64,000 bases of DNA from Panorpa germanica (Eukaryota; Arthropoda; Insecta; Mecoptera; Panorpidae), in NCBI GenBank assembly GCA_963678705.1, contig OY783206.1, forward strand, positions 15,449,807 to 15,513,806. The letters are read 5' to 3'. The position numbers and the translations under genes were made by a program. Shown piece after piece: positions 1-11,979 of the stretch. The number at the start of each line of letters is the position of its first letter. The first letter of the stretch is position 1. The notes under the pieces were generated by a model, which was given only the letters and a program-made list of their open reading frames with translations, did not search any database and had not been told where the DNA came from.

Positions 1-2918
1 TGTGTAGCCAATAGTTCTTTTACTCCAAGATTTATGAATTCTGATCCTTGATCCATAATTATTGTTTGAGGTATTGGTATTGTGGATAGTATTTCTATCA
101 ATTTGTTTACAATTTCTATACTATTTTTACCTAGTATGTTTTTTATTATAGCATATTTGCTAAAGGGATCTATCATTGTTAGATATTCTTTTCTTTCAAT
201 AACAAATGTATCAATGTGTATTAGTTGAAAAGGTCTATTTGGAGTCTCAGTGATGTTCAAATGAGTTTGGGTAGGGTGTCGCTCATATTTGTTAGATTTG
301 CATAATCTGCAATTGTCCACATATATTTTTATTTCTTTTTCTATGGTAGTCCAAAAATATTTTTCTTTTAATCTCTTGATTAAATCGGGTATTCCTCTAT
401 GATTCGTTATATCCGTATGATATTCGTGTATTAAATTTTTTCTTTGTTGTAAGTCTTTAACGTATTTAACGTTTTTCATACACCTGTAGAGTTTTAACGT
501 TGGAAAATATTCCTTTCGAACTGTAATAAGGTTTCTGTATATGTCTTCTGCAGTTTGTACGTAATATTTTTCTTTAGGATTTAATTTTTTAAGTTCTTGT
601 ATTAATTGGTCTTTATTTTTATATTTTACTGATATTTTAAAAATTTGTTGTGTATCTCTTTTTATTAATATTGTTTTAGGTGGTTCTTTAAAAGTATATG
701 TTATAAGTATCTGATGTAGATGTGATTCTAATGGTTTTTCACATATAGGTATTCCTTCATCGCTTTCTTGTTGTGAATGAATTGTTGCGTTAGAGACAGT
801 TGAACTTCCTCTTATTGGTGGTGTTTTCATTGATCTTTCTTCCGGTATTTGATCAATAGTATTTTCTTCAGACGTTAGATCAATTATTTGTTCTGGTGTT
901 TCTTGTTGTTGTTCCGGGTTATTTTGTATAACTTCTATGTCGGGTATTTCGTCAAGAAATTGAAGATCCTCCATAGTCACATCTGGGTTATTAAAGAGTG
1001 AACTGGTTTCATCTGGTTTTTCAGTTTTAGGGAAAACATTTATTCTGACTCTTGATAAAGCGTCTGCTACTTTATTTTGTTGTCCTGGTTTGTATTCAAT
1101 CTCGTAGTCATAGTCTAGTAACTTGATTTGGTATCTTGTTAATTTTGAAGAGACGTTCTTAGTGTCTTTAAGCCATACAAGAGGTCTGTGATCAGTTATC
1201 AATTTAAATTTTCTTCCATATAAATGATGTCTGAAGTATCCTGTTGCCCATACAATCGCTAAGAGTTCTTTTTCGATTGTTGAATATTTATTTTCAGCTT
1301 CATTGAGAGTTCGAGAAGCATATGCTATAGGCTTGTCGTTATTATTTTCCTTCTGAGATAATACTGCTCCGATTGCTATGTTTGAAGCATCTGTCGTTAG
1401 AATAAATTGTTTATCATAGTTAGGTCGTATCAATATTGGTGCGTTTATTAGGGTTTCTTTTAAAACATTGAATGCTTGGTGGTATTCAGGTGTATATAGA
1501 TTTTTATGTCCTTTCTTGAGACATAGGGTTAATGGCTTAGCTATTTTCGCATAATCTTTTATAAATTTTCTATAGTATCCGGAGAGTCCAAGAAAACTTT
1601 TTATGTCTTTAGGTGTAATAGGCATAGGAAATTTCTTAATAGCTTCTAGTTTATTAGGGTTTGGTTTCAAGCCATTTGATGTTACAATATGTCCTAAGAA
1701 TTCTGTTTCTTTCTTTAAGAATTCACATTTATCTATTTGAATTTTTAACTTAGCATCTCTTAATCGATTTAACACATGCCTTAAGTTTTCTAAATGTTCT
1801 TGTAGAGATGTTCCAAAAATAATTATATCATCAAGATACACTAGGCAAATATTATTTACTAGTCCATCTAAGACGTGGTTCATTGTTCTCTGGAAAGTCG
1901 CCGGAGCATTTTTTAAACCAAAGGGCATTCTAAGGTATTCATAGTGTCCTGTTTCTGTAGAGAAAGCGGTTTTCTCTACACTGTCAGAATGCATTTCTAT
2001 TTGTAGAAATCCACTGTGTAAATCTAAGGTTGTAAAGTAATTTGAATTACCTATTTTACTAAGTACTCCGTCTATATTAGGTATCGGGAATTTATCTTCA
2101 ATTGTTTTATGGTTTAGTTTTCTATAATCGTTAACAATTCTTATTTTCGCTTTTCCACTGTTGTCCATTTTCTTTGGGACTATTATAATAGGACAGTTAT
2201 ATGGTGATTGACTGTTTCTAATTATTCCTTGATTTTTCATATTTTCTATCTGTCGTGTAACTTCTTTTCTATGTATTTCTGGATAAGGGTAATTTTTTAC
2301 ATAGATGGGTTCATCATCTGTTGTTCTAATATGATGTTTAGTTACATTAGTAAAAGATAGTAATTCATTTTCTGCCGGAAATAAGTCTTTGTATGAATTT
2401 AATAATTTATATAGATTTCTTGATTCTTCTTCATTAAGATGTTCATTTTTTATTTTTAATGTATTTAATTTAATAAATTCTTCATTGTCCATATATATTT
2501 TAATATTTGTTTTCGGTGTTTTTAGTATATTATTTTCAAAATCAATTTTTCCTTTTAGTTGTTTAATTAAGTCAACGCCTATTAAACCGTGGAATTTCTT
2601 GTCAAAGTCAAACAAATATATTTTGTGATATTGGTTTTCTTTGAAAGTAGGAAATAGTGGGATTGTTGCCGTATATTTATGGTTGGTAGTTTGATGTGGT
2701 GTAGTGATTGAAAATTCATCATCTTTTACATATTTATTATAATATTTAAAAGCAAGAGATGGTTTTATTAAGGTTCTTGATGATCCTGTATCAATTAGAA
2801 ACTTAGCTTTTAATTCGTCGATATATATAAAAGGTAAAGGTGCATTTTTATTAGTGTTTAATTTAATATTTTCTAATCCGAGGCACCTTCCTGAAAATCC
2901 TGTTCTTCTTCGTAATTT
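1..2918 (-). CDS. pol: PR-Pol polyprotein of errantivirus copy 1 (partial: integrase truncated by window)
   Basis: Encodes an aspartic protease, reverse transcriptase, RNase H and part of an integrase that make and insert element DNA. The frame opens at about 2918, overlaps the end of gag by 46 nt and lies in the -1 frame relative to gag; it has no ATG of its own, so expression by -1 ribosomal frameshift is expected. The protease motif LIDTGSS lies near 2788. The RT has the conserved PFGLKNAP segment and the YLDD catalytic motif, and RNase H has the full EKELLAIVWATGY stretch; both segments are damaged in copy 2. An integrase zinc domain (H...H...CxxC) and the first two catalytic Asp are present; the third acidic residue lies beyond position 1. 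No internal stops were seen by comparison with copy 2. Protein differences from copy 2 are few apart from the copy 2 lesions. Confidence 0.92.
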
Positions 2919-4192
2919 TCATTAGATGGTTGTTCAATTTCCTCGTGATTTTCATAATTTTCCTCACATTCTTGTGGTTTGTCATATTGGGGTTCATTTT
3001 CATTTTTCACTTGATATTCCAAGTGATTTATTCGTGTCATTTGTGATGTTTCCATTGGTTCATACCATCTTTGGGTATTCTGTTGTGGAAACTGCTGTGG
3101 TCTTGGCATGGGTGGTTTAGTCATTGGTGCAGGAAACTGTGGTTTCTGCATAGGTGTTGTTTGCCTCCAATTGTTAAAAGGTTTATTTATGTTTTTATTA
3201 CCAAATGCCTGTTTTGGCACATTTTGAGACACAAATTTGGGTACTTGTTGCTGCTGTTGTTGTTGAGATACAAATGGTTTATGCTGTACTTGCATAGGTT
3301 TATATTGTTGTTTAGTAGGGAAACTGTTTTCAGGTGTTCTCGCCGTTCTCAATGGATTACGATTTTTCTCATTTCCCATTCTAGTTCGAGCATACCTGAC
3401 ATTTTGTTCTTCGATAACAAATGACCATGCTTTTTCCAATGTTGATGGCATTCTTGCTCTGATATTGTCTCCTATGGTACCTCTTAGACCTTTCGTAAAT
3501 TGTACAAGAATAACATCTGTATACAATTTATATTTGGCTTCATACGCACTTTCGTCGTCATTTTCTTGACTATGTGATAATAGTGCGGCTTTGTGGTGGA
3601 CACATTTGTTATAAAAGTCCTGTGGAGTTTCTTCCAACTGTTGCTCTAGTAACCCGATTTCACAAACTAGAGTTGTCTCGTTTCGCTGGTCACCAAAGTT
3701 TTCTTTTAGGATAGTTTTTAATTCTTCCCATGAATGTATATTTCGTCCAGCTGTTACGTAAGCTGCACTGTCTTCTAATTTCGATATTATTGTTTCAACA
3801 ATATACTTTTGAATTGTTGGGGGTGCATCCTCGTAAATTTCAACAATAGTTCCTACTTGTTTTAAGAAGTCGGATAATTGTGCCGTATTTCCATTGTAAC
3901 GTTTGATATTTACGAAAAATGAATTGTCCATTCTGAAGGGATGAACTAATTCGTGTCGCGGTATTTGGACTTGCTCTACAAGAGTCCGTTGTTGTAACGC
4001 CGATAGTCTCGTTTCTAATTCCTGAATTCTGTTCATAGCCTCAGCTAGAATTTGTTCAGCCGTGAGATTAGGCATATTGTCTGTTTTTATATTTAATTTT
4101 TCGAATTGAAATGATAATTCACTGTCAAATTGATCAGAGTCGAAATTGGTGTAATCACTCGAAGAATCACTGGTGTTATCACTTTCGCTCAT
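2873..4192 (-). CDS. gag: Gag protein of errantivirus copy 1
   Basis: 439-residue structural protein expected to assemble the intracellular particle. Starts at a true ATG (CAT on plus at 4190-4192). The N-terminus is acidic and Ser-rich (MSESDNTSDSSSDYTNFDSD). A coiled-coil-like stretch follows at about residues 40-70, then a central region (about 85-270) resembling the retrotransposon capsid fold. The tail is rich in Gln, Pro, Met and Phe with a seven-Gln run, and ends in an acidic Glu/Asn patch. I see no CCHC zinc knuckle, as in many errantivirus Gags; the basic, Asn/Gln-rich segment may do RNA binding (inference). It is nearly identical to the Gag at 58096-59415. The stop lies within the start of the pol frame. 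Confidence 0.92.
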   Translation of the reverse strand: MSESDNTSDSSSDYTNFDSDQFDSELSFQFEKLNIKTDNMPNLTAEQILAEAMNRIQELETRLSALQQRTLVEQVQIPRHELVHPFRMDNSFFVNIKRYNGNTAQLSDFLKQVGTIVEIYEDAPPTIQKYIVETIISKLEDSAAYVTAGRNIHSWEELKTILKENFGDQRNETTLVCEIGLLEQQLEETPQDFYNKCVHHKAALLSHSQENDDESAYEAKYKLYTDVILVQFTKGLRGTIGDNIRARMPSTLEKAWSFVIEEQNVRYARTRMGNEKNRNPLRTARTPENSFPTKQQYKPMQVQHKPFVSQQQQQQQVPKFVSQNVPKQAFGNKNINKPFNNWRQTTPMQKPQFPAPMTKPPMPRPQQFPQQNTQRWYEPMETSQMTRINHLEYQVKNENEPQYDKPQECEENYENHEEIEQPSNENYEEEQDFQEGASD

Positions 4193-4637
4193 ATATTAAA
4201 TATTTGGGAATAGGATAGATAAAAGCAAGAAAATTGTTAAAATTCAAAAACTGACTTACATTAGAGTTACTGCGATGAGTAGTCTCATTCTTGTAGGTCT
4301 CAGGAGTCTCGTACTGCTGATGTGCCTGTGGCTGCTCTGGTTCGGTATGTTGCAGAGTTGGTTTTTCTTTTTCACTTTTGTTTTCACTTTTGTTTTTCAC
4401 TTTTGTTTTTCACTTTTGTTTTCACTTTTGTTTTTCACTTTTGTTTTTCACTGTTCTACTGGTTCTGATGTATATACAGTAGTTTGCGGACACTGGTTCT
4501 GTTGTATATACAGTGTTTAACTCGGTACTCCTAACTTGGTTCTGTTGTATGTACAAGTTAGTGTCACTTTTCGGTTCTTTTTAGGAATAACTGCTTTCAA
4601 AAACTTCGTTTTTACTAGTCACGGTGGCTAGTGAGTT
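4193..4637 (-). promoter_or_regulatory. Errantivirus copy 1 leader between PBS and gag, with splice donor
   Basis: About 445 bp of transcribed leader. On the minus strand a consensus 5' splice site GTAAGT lies at 4254-4259, the same place as in copy 2, and is the likely donor for the spliced env message. Open stretches here begin only with GTG or TTG, and in copy 1 the longer leader frame is interrupted inside the repeat at 4373-4448, so I do not call a leader protein. Confidence 0.6.
4373..4448. repeat. 12/13-bp minisatellite in errantivirus copy 1 leader
   Basis: Six tandem units of CACTTTTGTTTT(T), alternating 12 and 13 bp, in the order 12, 13, 13, 12, 13, 13. Copy 2 has only two units (12, 13) at 59596-59620, so copy 1 is longer by 51 bp. 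The mixed unit length shifts reading frames inside the tract even though the total gain is a multiple of three. Confidence 0.9.
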
Positions 4638-4655
4638 ATCCTACCGACTGCGCCA
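4638..4655 (-). promoter_or_regulatory. Primer binding site, tRNA-Ser type (copy 1)
   Basis: On the plus strand atcctaccgactgcgcca reads as the last 18 nt of a tRNA-Ser including CCA, so on the element strand it is complementary to the primer tRNA. It overlaps the last base of the LTR by one nucleotide, as known for the 17.6/297/ZAM group of errantiviruses. Copy 2 has one mismatch here. Confidence 0.88.
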
Positions 4656-5125
4656 GTTAAGTTTTGGGAACGATACTTAACACAAAAAAAATACTTAATT
4701 TATTTTGAATACAAATTATTTATTTGATTATAACGATAATACAATGGTTAAATAGTTTGTTGTAACAGAGTAGCCGAGTTCTGTTGTCAGAGTTCTAATA
4801 AGACTCATCCCCTCTTCTTTAGTTCATACCGTTTTTATACTGTATTCTTATTGATGTTCCAAGGTGACATCTAATAGTTGATGACTATTAGTTGTTGCCG
4901 TGTGTTTTTCACAGGAAGTATATTTCGTGAATAATATTTATAACAGTTTACTTTATCTTTCAAAGGTGACATCTAATAGTTGATGACTATTAGTTGCTGT
5001 CGTGTGTTTTAAAATATAAATATATTTCGTGAATAATATTTATATTTTAAATAGTAACAGTTTACTTTATCTATTGCGCAATATGATGCAATAATGATGA
5101 TGTAGTAATTAGGGTATAGTTAACT
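4655..5125 (-). repeat. 5' LTR of errantivirus copy 1
   Basis: 471-bp LTR bounded by AGTTAAG and AGTTAACT on the plus strand, the AGTTA...TAACT termini typical of errantiviruses. A TATAAAA-like box reads on the minus strand near 4830-4845. U3 carries two copies of a repeat that holds a CTAATAGT/ACTATTAG inverted repeat. Compared with copy 2 it lacks a roughly 36-bp duplication near GGTGACATCT and a short internal AT segment, so the two elements are from different subfamily lineages or have diverged by repeat slippage. Confidence 0.92.
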
Positions 5126-7737
5126 CGCTTCAATAGCAATGTGAACTATAGGCCTAAATCTATGTAAGGAGGCGGTATTCGCACATGTCTAGTACATTGT
5201 TTTTTTGTAGCTATAAGATTTCACAAGTAACAGCGATTTTTTTAAAAATGTTTTCTGATTCTCAGTCAATTTTATATGGAGAATGTTCAAAATAGCGTAA
5301 ATCGCATTATTTTTTCTCAATTCGTCGTTTTAGCACTATTTCAACTTTCTGTGATAAAAACTGTGAAAGTTATGGGATTTTCTTCAAATTTTTTTTGGAT
5401 TTTTGCTCATAACTCGAATACGCTTCAATAGCAATGTGAACTATAGGCCTAAATCTATGTAAGGAGGCGGTATTCGCACATGTCTAGTACATTTTTTTTT
5501 TGTAGCTGTAAGATTTCACAAGTAACAGCGACTTTTTTAAAAATATTTTCTGATTCTTAGTCAATTTTATATGGAGAATGTTCAAAATAGCGTAAATCGC
5601 ATTATTTTTTCTCAATTCGTCGTTTTAGCACTATTTCAACTTTCTGTGATAAAAACTGTAAGAGTTATGGGATTTTCATCAATTTTTTTTTGGATTTTTG
5701 CTCATAACTCAAATACGCTTCAATAGCAATGTGAACTATAGGCCTAAATCTATGTAAGGAGGCGGTATTCGCACATGTTTAGTACATTGTTTTTTTGTAG
5801 CTATAAGATTTCACAAGTAACAGCGATTTTTTTAAAAATATTTTCTGATTCTCAGTCAATTTTATATGGAGAATGTTCAAAATAGCGTAAATCGCATTAT
5901 TTTTTCTCAATTCTTAGTTTTATCACTATTTCGACTTTCTGTGATAAAAACTGTAAAAGTTATGGGATTTTCTTCAAATTTTTTTTGGATTTTTGCTCAT
6001 AACTCGAATACGCTTCAATAGCAATGTGAACTATAGGCCTAAATCTATGTAAGGAGGCGGTATTCACACATGTCTAGTACATTGTTTTTTTGTAGCTATA
6101 AGATTTCACAAGTAACAGCGATTTTTTTAAAAATATTTTCTGATTCTTAGTCAATTTTATATGGAGAATGTTCAAAATAGCGTAAATCGCATTATTTTTT
6201 CTCAATTCGTCGTTTTAGCACTATTTCAACTTTCTGTGATAAAAACTGTAAGAGTTATGGGATTTTCATCAATTTTTTTTTGGATTTTTGCTCATAACTC
6301 GAATACGCTTCAATAGCAATGTGAACTATAGGCCTAAATTTATGTAAGGAGGCGGAATTCGCACATGTCTAGTACATTGTTTTTTTGTAGCTATAAGATT
6401 TCACAAGTAACAGCGATTTTTTTAAAAATATTTTCTGATTCTCAGTCAATTTTATATGGAGAATGTTCAAAATAGCGTAAATCGCATTATTTTTCTCAAT
6501 TCGTCGTTTTAGCACTATTTCAACTTTTTGTGATAGAAACTGTAAGAGTTATGGGATTTTCATCAAATTTTTTTTGGATTTTTGCTCATAACTCGAATAC
6601 GCTTCAATAGCAATGTGAACTATAGGCCTAAATCTATGTAAGGAGGCGGTATTCGCACATGTCTAGTACATTGTTTTTTTGTATGTATAAGATTTCACAA
6701 GTAACAGCGATTTTTTTTTAAATATTTTCTGATTCTCAGTCAATTTTATATGGAGAATGTTCAAAATAGTGTAAATCGCATTATTTTTTCACAATTCGTC
6801 GTTTTAGCACAATTTCAACTTTCTGTGATAAAAACTGTAAAAGTTATGGGATTTTCTTCAAATTTTTTTGGATTTTTGCTCATAACTCGAATACGCTTCA
6901 ATAGCAATGTGAACTATAGGCCTAAATCTATGTGAGGAGGCGGTATTCGCACATGTCTAGTACATTGTTTTTTTGTAGCTATAAGGTTTCACAAGTAACA
7001 GCGATTTTTTTAAATATATTTTCTGATTCTCAGTCAATTTTATATGGAGAATGTTCAAAATAGCGTAAATCGCATTATTTTTTCTCAATTCGTCGTTTTA
7101 GCACTATTTCAACTTTCTGTGATAAAAACTGTAAAAGTTATGGGATTTTCTTCAAATTTTTTTTGGATTTTTGCTCATAACTCGAATACGCTTCAATAGC
7201 AATGTGAACTATAGGCCTAAATCTATGTAAGGAGGCGGTATTCGCACATGTCTAGTACATTGTTTTTTTGTAGCTATAAGATTTCACAAGTAACAGCGAT
7301 TTTTTTAAAAATATTTTCTGATTCTCAGTCAATTTTATATGGAGAATGTTCAAAATAGCGTAAATCGCATTATTTTTTCTCAATTCGTCGTTTTAGCACT
7401 ATTTCAACTTTCTGTGATAAAAACTGTAAAAGTTATGGGATTTTCATCAAATTTTTTTTGGATTTTTGCTCATAACTCGAATACGCTTAAATAGCAATGT
7501 GAACTATAGGCCTAAATCTATGTAAGGAGGCGGTATTCGCACATGTCTAGTACATTGTTTTTTTGTAGCTATAAGATTTCACAAGTAACAGCGATTTTTT
7601 TAAAAATATTTTCTGATTCTTAGTCAATTTTATATGGAGAATGTTCAAAATAGCGTAAATCGCATTATTTTTTCTCAATTCGTCGTTTTAGCACTATTTC
7701 AACTTTCTGTGATAAAAACTGTAAGAGTTATGGGATT

Positions 7738-7787
7738 TTCATCAAATTTTTTTTGGATTTTTTTCATCAAATTTTTTTTGGATTTTT
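7738..7787. repeat. 25-bp local duplication inside one satellite monomer
   Basis: The segment TTCATCAAATTTTTTTTGGA occurs twice in a row with a 25-bp period, near 7738 and 7763. This monomer is about 25 bp longer than its neighbours. I saw it nowhere else in the array, so it is a private, probably recent slippage event. Confidence 0.85.
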
Positions 7788-7864
7788 GCTCATAACTCGA
7801 ATACGCTTCAATAGCAATGTGAACTGTAGGCCTAAATCTATGTAAGGAGGCGGTATTCGCACAT

Positions 7865-10800
7865 GTCTATTACATTGCTTTTTTGTAGCTATAAGATTTC
7901 ACAAGTAACAGCGATTTTTTTAAAAATATTTTCTGATTCTCAGTCAATTTTATATGGAGAATGTTCAAAATAGCGTAAATCGCATTATTTTTTCTCAATT
8001 CGTCGTTTTAGCACTATTTCAACTTTCTGTGATAAAAACTGTAAAAGTTATGGGATTTTCTTCAAATTTTTATTGGATTTTTGCTCATAACTCGAATACG
8101 CTTCAATAGCAATGTGAACTATAGGCCTAAATCTATGTAAGGAGGCGGTATTCGCACATTGTTCTTTTGTAGCTGTAAGATTTCACAAGTAACAGCGATT
8201 TTTTTAAAAATATTTTCTGATTCTTAGTCAATTTTATATGGAGAATGTTCAAAATAGCGTAAATCGCATTATTTTTTCTCAATTCGTCGTTATATCACTA
8301 TTTCGACTTTCTGTGATAAAAACTGTAAAAGTTATGGGATTTTCTTCAAATTTTTTTTGGATTTTTGCTCATAACTCGAATACGCTTCAATAGCAATGTG
8401 AACTATAGGCCTAAATCAATGTAAGGAGGCGGTATTCGCACATGTCTAGTACATTGTTTTTTTGTAGCTATAAGATTTCACAAGTAACAGCGATTTTTTT
8501 AAAAATATTTTCTGATTCTCAGTCAATTTTATATGGAGAATGTTCAAAATAGTGTAAATCGCATTCATTTTTCTCAATTCGTCGTTTTAGCACTATTTCA
8601 ACTTTTTGTGATAAAAACTGTAAAAGTTATGGGATTTTCTTCAAATTTTTTTTGGATTTTTGCTCATAACTCGAATACGCTTCAATAGCAATGTGAACTA
8701 TAGGCCTAAATCTATGTAAGGAGGCGGTATTCGCACATGTCTAGTACATTGTTTTTTTGTAGCTATAAGATTTCACAAGAAACAGCGATTTTTTTAAAAA
8801 TATTTTCTGATTCTTAGTCAATTTTATATGGAGAATGTTCAAAATAGCGTAAATCGCATTATTTTTTCTCAATTCGTCGTTTTAGCACTATTTCAACTTT
8901 CTGTGATAAAAACTGTAAGAGTTATGGGATTTTCATCAAATTTTTTTTGGATTTTTGCTCATAACTCGAATACGCTTCAATAGCAATGTGAACTATAGGC
9001 CTAAATCTATGTAAGGAGGCGGTATTCGCACATGTCTAGTACATTGTTTTTTTGTAGCTATAAGATTTCACAAGTAACAGCGATTTTTTTAAAAATATTT
9101 TCTGATTCTCAGTCAATATTATATGGAGAATGTTCAAAATAGCGTAAATCGCATTATTTTTTCTCAATTCGTCGTTTTAGCACTATTTCAACTTTCTGTG
9201 ATAAAAACTGTAAAAGTTATGGGATTTTCTTCAAATTTTTTTTGGATTTTTGCTCATAACTCGAATACGCTTCAATAGCAATGTGAACTATAGGCCTAAA
9301 TCTATGTAAGGAGGCGGTATTCGCACATGTCTAGTACATTGTTTTTTTGTAGCTATAAGATTTCACAAGTAACAGCGATTTTTTTTAAAATATTTTCTGA
9401 TTCTCTGTCAATTTTATATGGAGAATGTTCAAAATAGCGTAAATCGCATTATTTTTTCTCAATTCGTTTAGCACTATTTCAACTTTCTGTGATAAAAACT
9501 GTAAAAGTTATGGGATTTTCTTCAATTTTTTTTTGGATTTTTGCTCATAACTCGAATACGCTGCAATAGCAATGTGAACTATAGGCCTAAATCTATGTAA
9601 GGAGGTGGTATTCGCACATGTCTAGTACATTGTTCTTTTGTAGCTGTAAGATTTCACAAGTAACAGCGATTTTTTTAAAAATATTTTCTGATTCTTATTC
9701 AATTTTATATGGAGAATGTTCAAAATAGCGTAAATCGCATTATTTTTTCTCAATTCGTCGTTTTATCACTATTTCGACTTTCTGTGATAAAAACTGTAAA
9801 AGTTATGGGATTTTCTTCAAATTTTTTTTGGATTTTTGCTCATAACTCGAATACGCTTCAGTAGCAATGTGAACTATAGGCCTAAATCTATGTAAGGAGG
9901 CGGTATTCGCACATGTCTAGTACATTCTTTTTTTGTAGCTATAAGATTTCACAAGTAACAGCGATTTTTTTAAAAATATTTTCTGATTCTCAGTCAATTT
10001 TATATGGAGAATGTTCAAAATAGCGTAAATCGCATTATTTTTTCTCAATTCGTCGTTTTAGCACTATTTCAACTTTCTGTGATAAAAACTGTAAAAGTTA
10101 TGGGATTTTCTTCAAATTTTTATTGGATTTTTGCTCATAACTCGAATACGCTTCAATAGCAATGCGAACTATAGGCCTAAATCTATGTAAGGAGGCGGTA
10201 TTCGCACATGTCTAGTACATTGTTCTTTTGTAGCTGTAAGATTTCACAAGTAACAGCGATTTTTTTAAAAATATTTTCTGATTCTTAGTCAATTTTATAT
10301 GGAGAATGTTCAAAATAGCGTAAATCGCATTATTTTTTCTCAATTCGTCGTTATATCACTATTTCGACTTTCTGTGATAAAAACTGTAAAAGTTATGGGA
10401 TTTTCTTCAAATTTTTTTTGGATTTTTGCTCATAACTCGAATACGCTTCAATAGCAATGTGAACTATAGGCCTAAATCTATGTAAGGAGGCGGTATTCGC
10501 ACATGTCTAGTACATTGTTTTTTTGTAGCTATAAGATTTCACAAGTAACAGCGATTTTTTTAAAAATATTTTCTGATTCTCAGTCAATTTTATATGGAGA
10601 ATGTTCAAAATAGTGTAAATCGCATTATTTTTTCTCAATTCGTCGTTTTAGCACTATTTCAACTTTTTGTGATAAAAACTGTAAAAGTTATGGGATTTTC
10701 TTCAAATTTCTTTTGGATTTTTGCTCATAACTCGAATACGCTTCAATAGCAATGTGAACTATAGGCCTAAATCTATGTAAGGAGGCGGTATTCGCACATG

Positions 10801-11979
10801 TCTAGTACATTGTTTTTTTGTAGCTATAAGATTTCACAAGTAACAGCGATTTTTTTAAAAATATTTTCTGATTCTCAGTCAATTTTATATGGAGAATGTT
10901 CAAAATAGCGTAAATCGCATTATTTTTTCTCAATTCGTCGTTTTAGCACTATTTCAACTTTCTGTGATAAAAACTGTAAAAGTTATGGGATTTTCTTCAA
11001 TTTTTTTTTGGATTTTTGCTCATAACTCGAATACGCTTTAATAGCAATGTGAGCTATAGGCTTAAATCTATGTAAGGAGGCGGTATTCGCACATGTCTAG
11101 TACATTGTTTTTTTGTAGCTATAAGATTTCACAAGTAACAGCGATTTTTTTTAAATATTTTCTGATTCTCAGTCAATTTTATATGGAGAATGTTCAAAAT
11201 AGCGTAAATCGTATTATTTTTTCTCAATTCGACGTTTTAGCACTATTTCAACTTTCTGTGATAAAAACTGTAAAAGTTATGGGATTTTCTTCAAATTTTT
11301 TTTGGATTTTTGCTCGTAACTCGAATACGCTTCAATAGCAATGTGAACTATAGGCCTAAATCTATGTAAGGAGGCGGTATTCGCACATGTGTAGTACATT
11401 GTTTTTTTGTAGCTATAAGATTTCACAAGTAACAGCGATTTTTTTAAAAATATTTTCTGATTCTCAGTCAATTTTATATGGAGAATGTTCAAAATAGCGT
11501 AAATCGCATTATTTTTTCTCAATTCGTCGTTTTAGCACTATTTCAACTTTCTGTGATAAAAACTGTAAAAGTTATGGGATTTTCTTCAAATTTTTTTTGG
11601 ATTATTGCTCATAACTCTAATACGCTTCAATAGCAATGAGAACTATAGGCCTAAATCTATGTAAGGAGGTGGTATTCGCACATGTCTAGTACATTGTTTT
11701 TTTGTAGCTGTAAGATTTCACAAGTAACAGTGATTTTTTTAAAAAATATTTTCTGATTCTCAGTCAATTTTATATGGAGAATGTTCAAAATAGCGTAAAT
11801 CGCATTATATTTTCTCAATTCGTCGTTTTAGCACTATTTCAACTTTCTGTGATAAAAACTGTAAAAGTTATGGGATTTTCATCAAATTTTTTTTGGATTT
11901 TTGCTCATAACTCGAATACGCTTCAATAGCAATGTGAACTGTAGGCCTAAATCTATGTAAGGAGGCGGTATTCGCACAT
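7865..11979 (+). repeat. 14-monomer higher-order satellite block, first occurrence
   Basis: Delimited by the diagnostic variant GTCTATTACATTGC (other monomers read GTCTAGTACATTG) at 7865 and again at 11980, a spacing of 4115 bp or 14 monomers. Monomers inside carry an ordered set of other markers: loss of GTCTAGTAC, AATCAATG, GCATTCATTTTT, CAAGAAACAG, ACGCTGCAATAG, GTGAGCTATAGGCTT. The same order reappears after 21097 and 25211. Confidence 0.85.

Larger units (their letters stand above)
1..5125 (-). mobile_element. Errantivirus (gypsy/Ty3 LTR retrotransposon), copy 1, cut by window edge
   Basis: Minus-strand element that in its own orientation runs 5' LTR (4655-5125), PBS, leader, gag, protease, RT, RNase H and the first two thirds of integrase before leaving the window at position 1. 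It is collinear with the complete copy at 52443-60341: position 1 matches 55236 and the gag stop at 2873 matches 58096, the 12-bp shift being a deletion in the other copy. The LTR ends directly against satellite sequence that starts with CGCT, so the element sits inside the satellite array and its other flank, outside the window, should resume the satellite after the same four bases. No stop or frameshift was seen in the portion present. Confidence 0.93.

Noticed and set aside
2389-3424. Plus-strand frames of 64-117 codons opposite gag and pol
   Set aside because: They are antisense shadows of the minus-strand errantivirus genes, and the counterpart near 58294 follows the copy 2 gag.
4638-4655. 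tRNA-Ser gene fragment
   Set aside because: Only the 3'-terminal 18 nt including CCA match, exactly at an LTR edge; this is a primer binding site.
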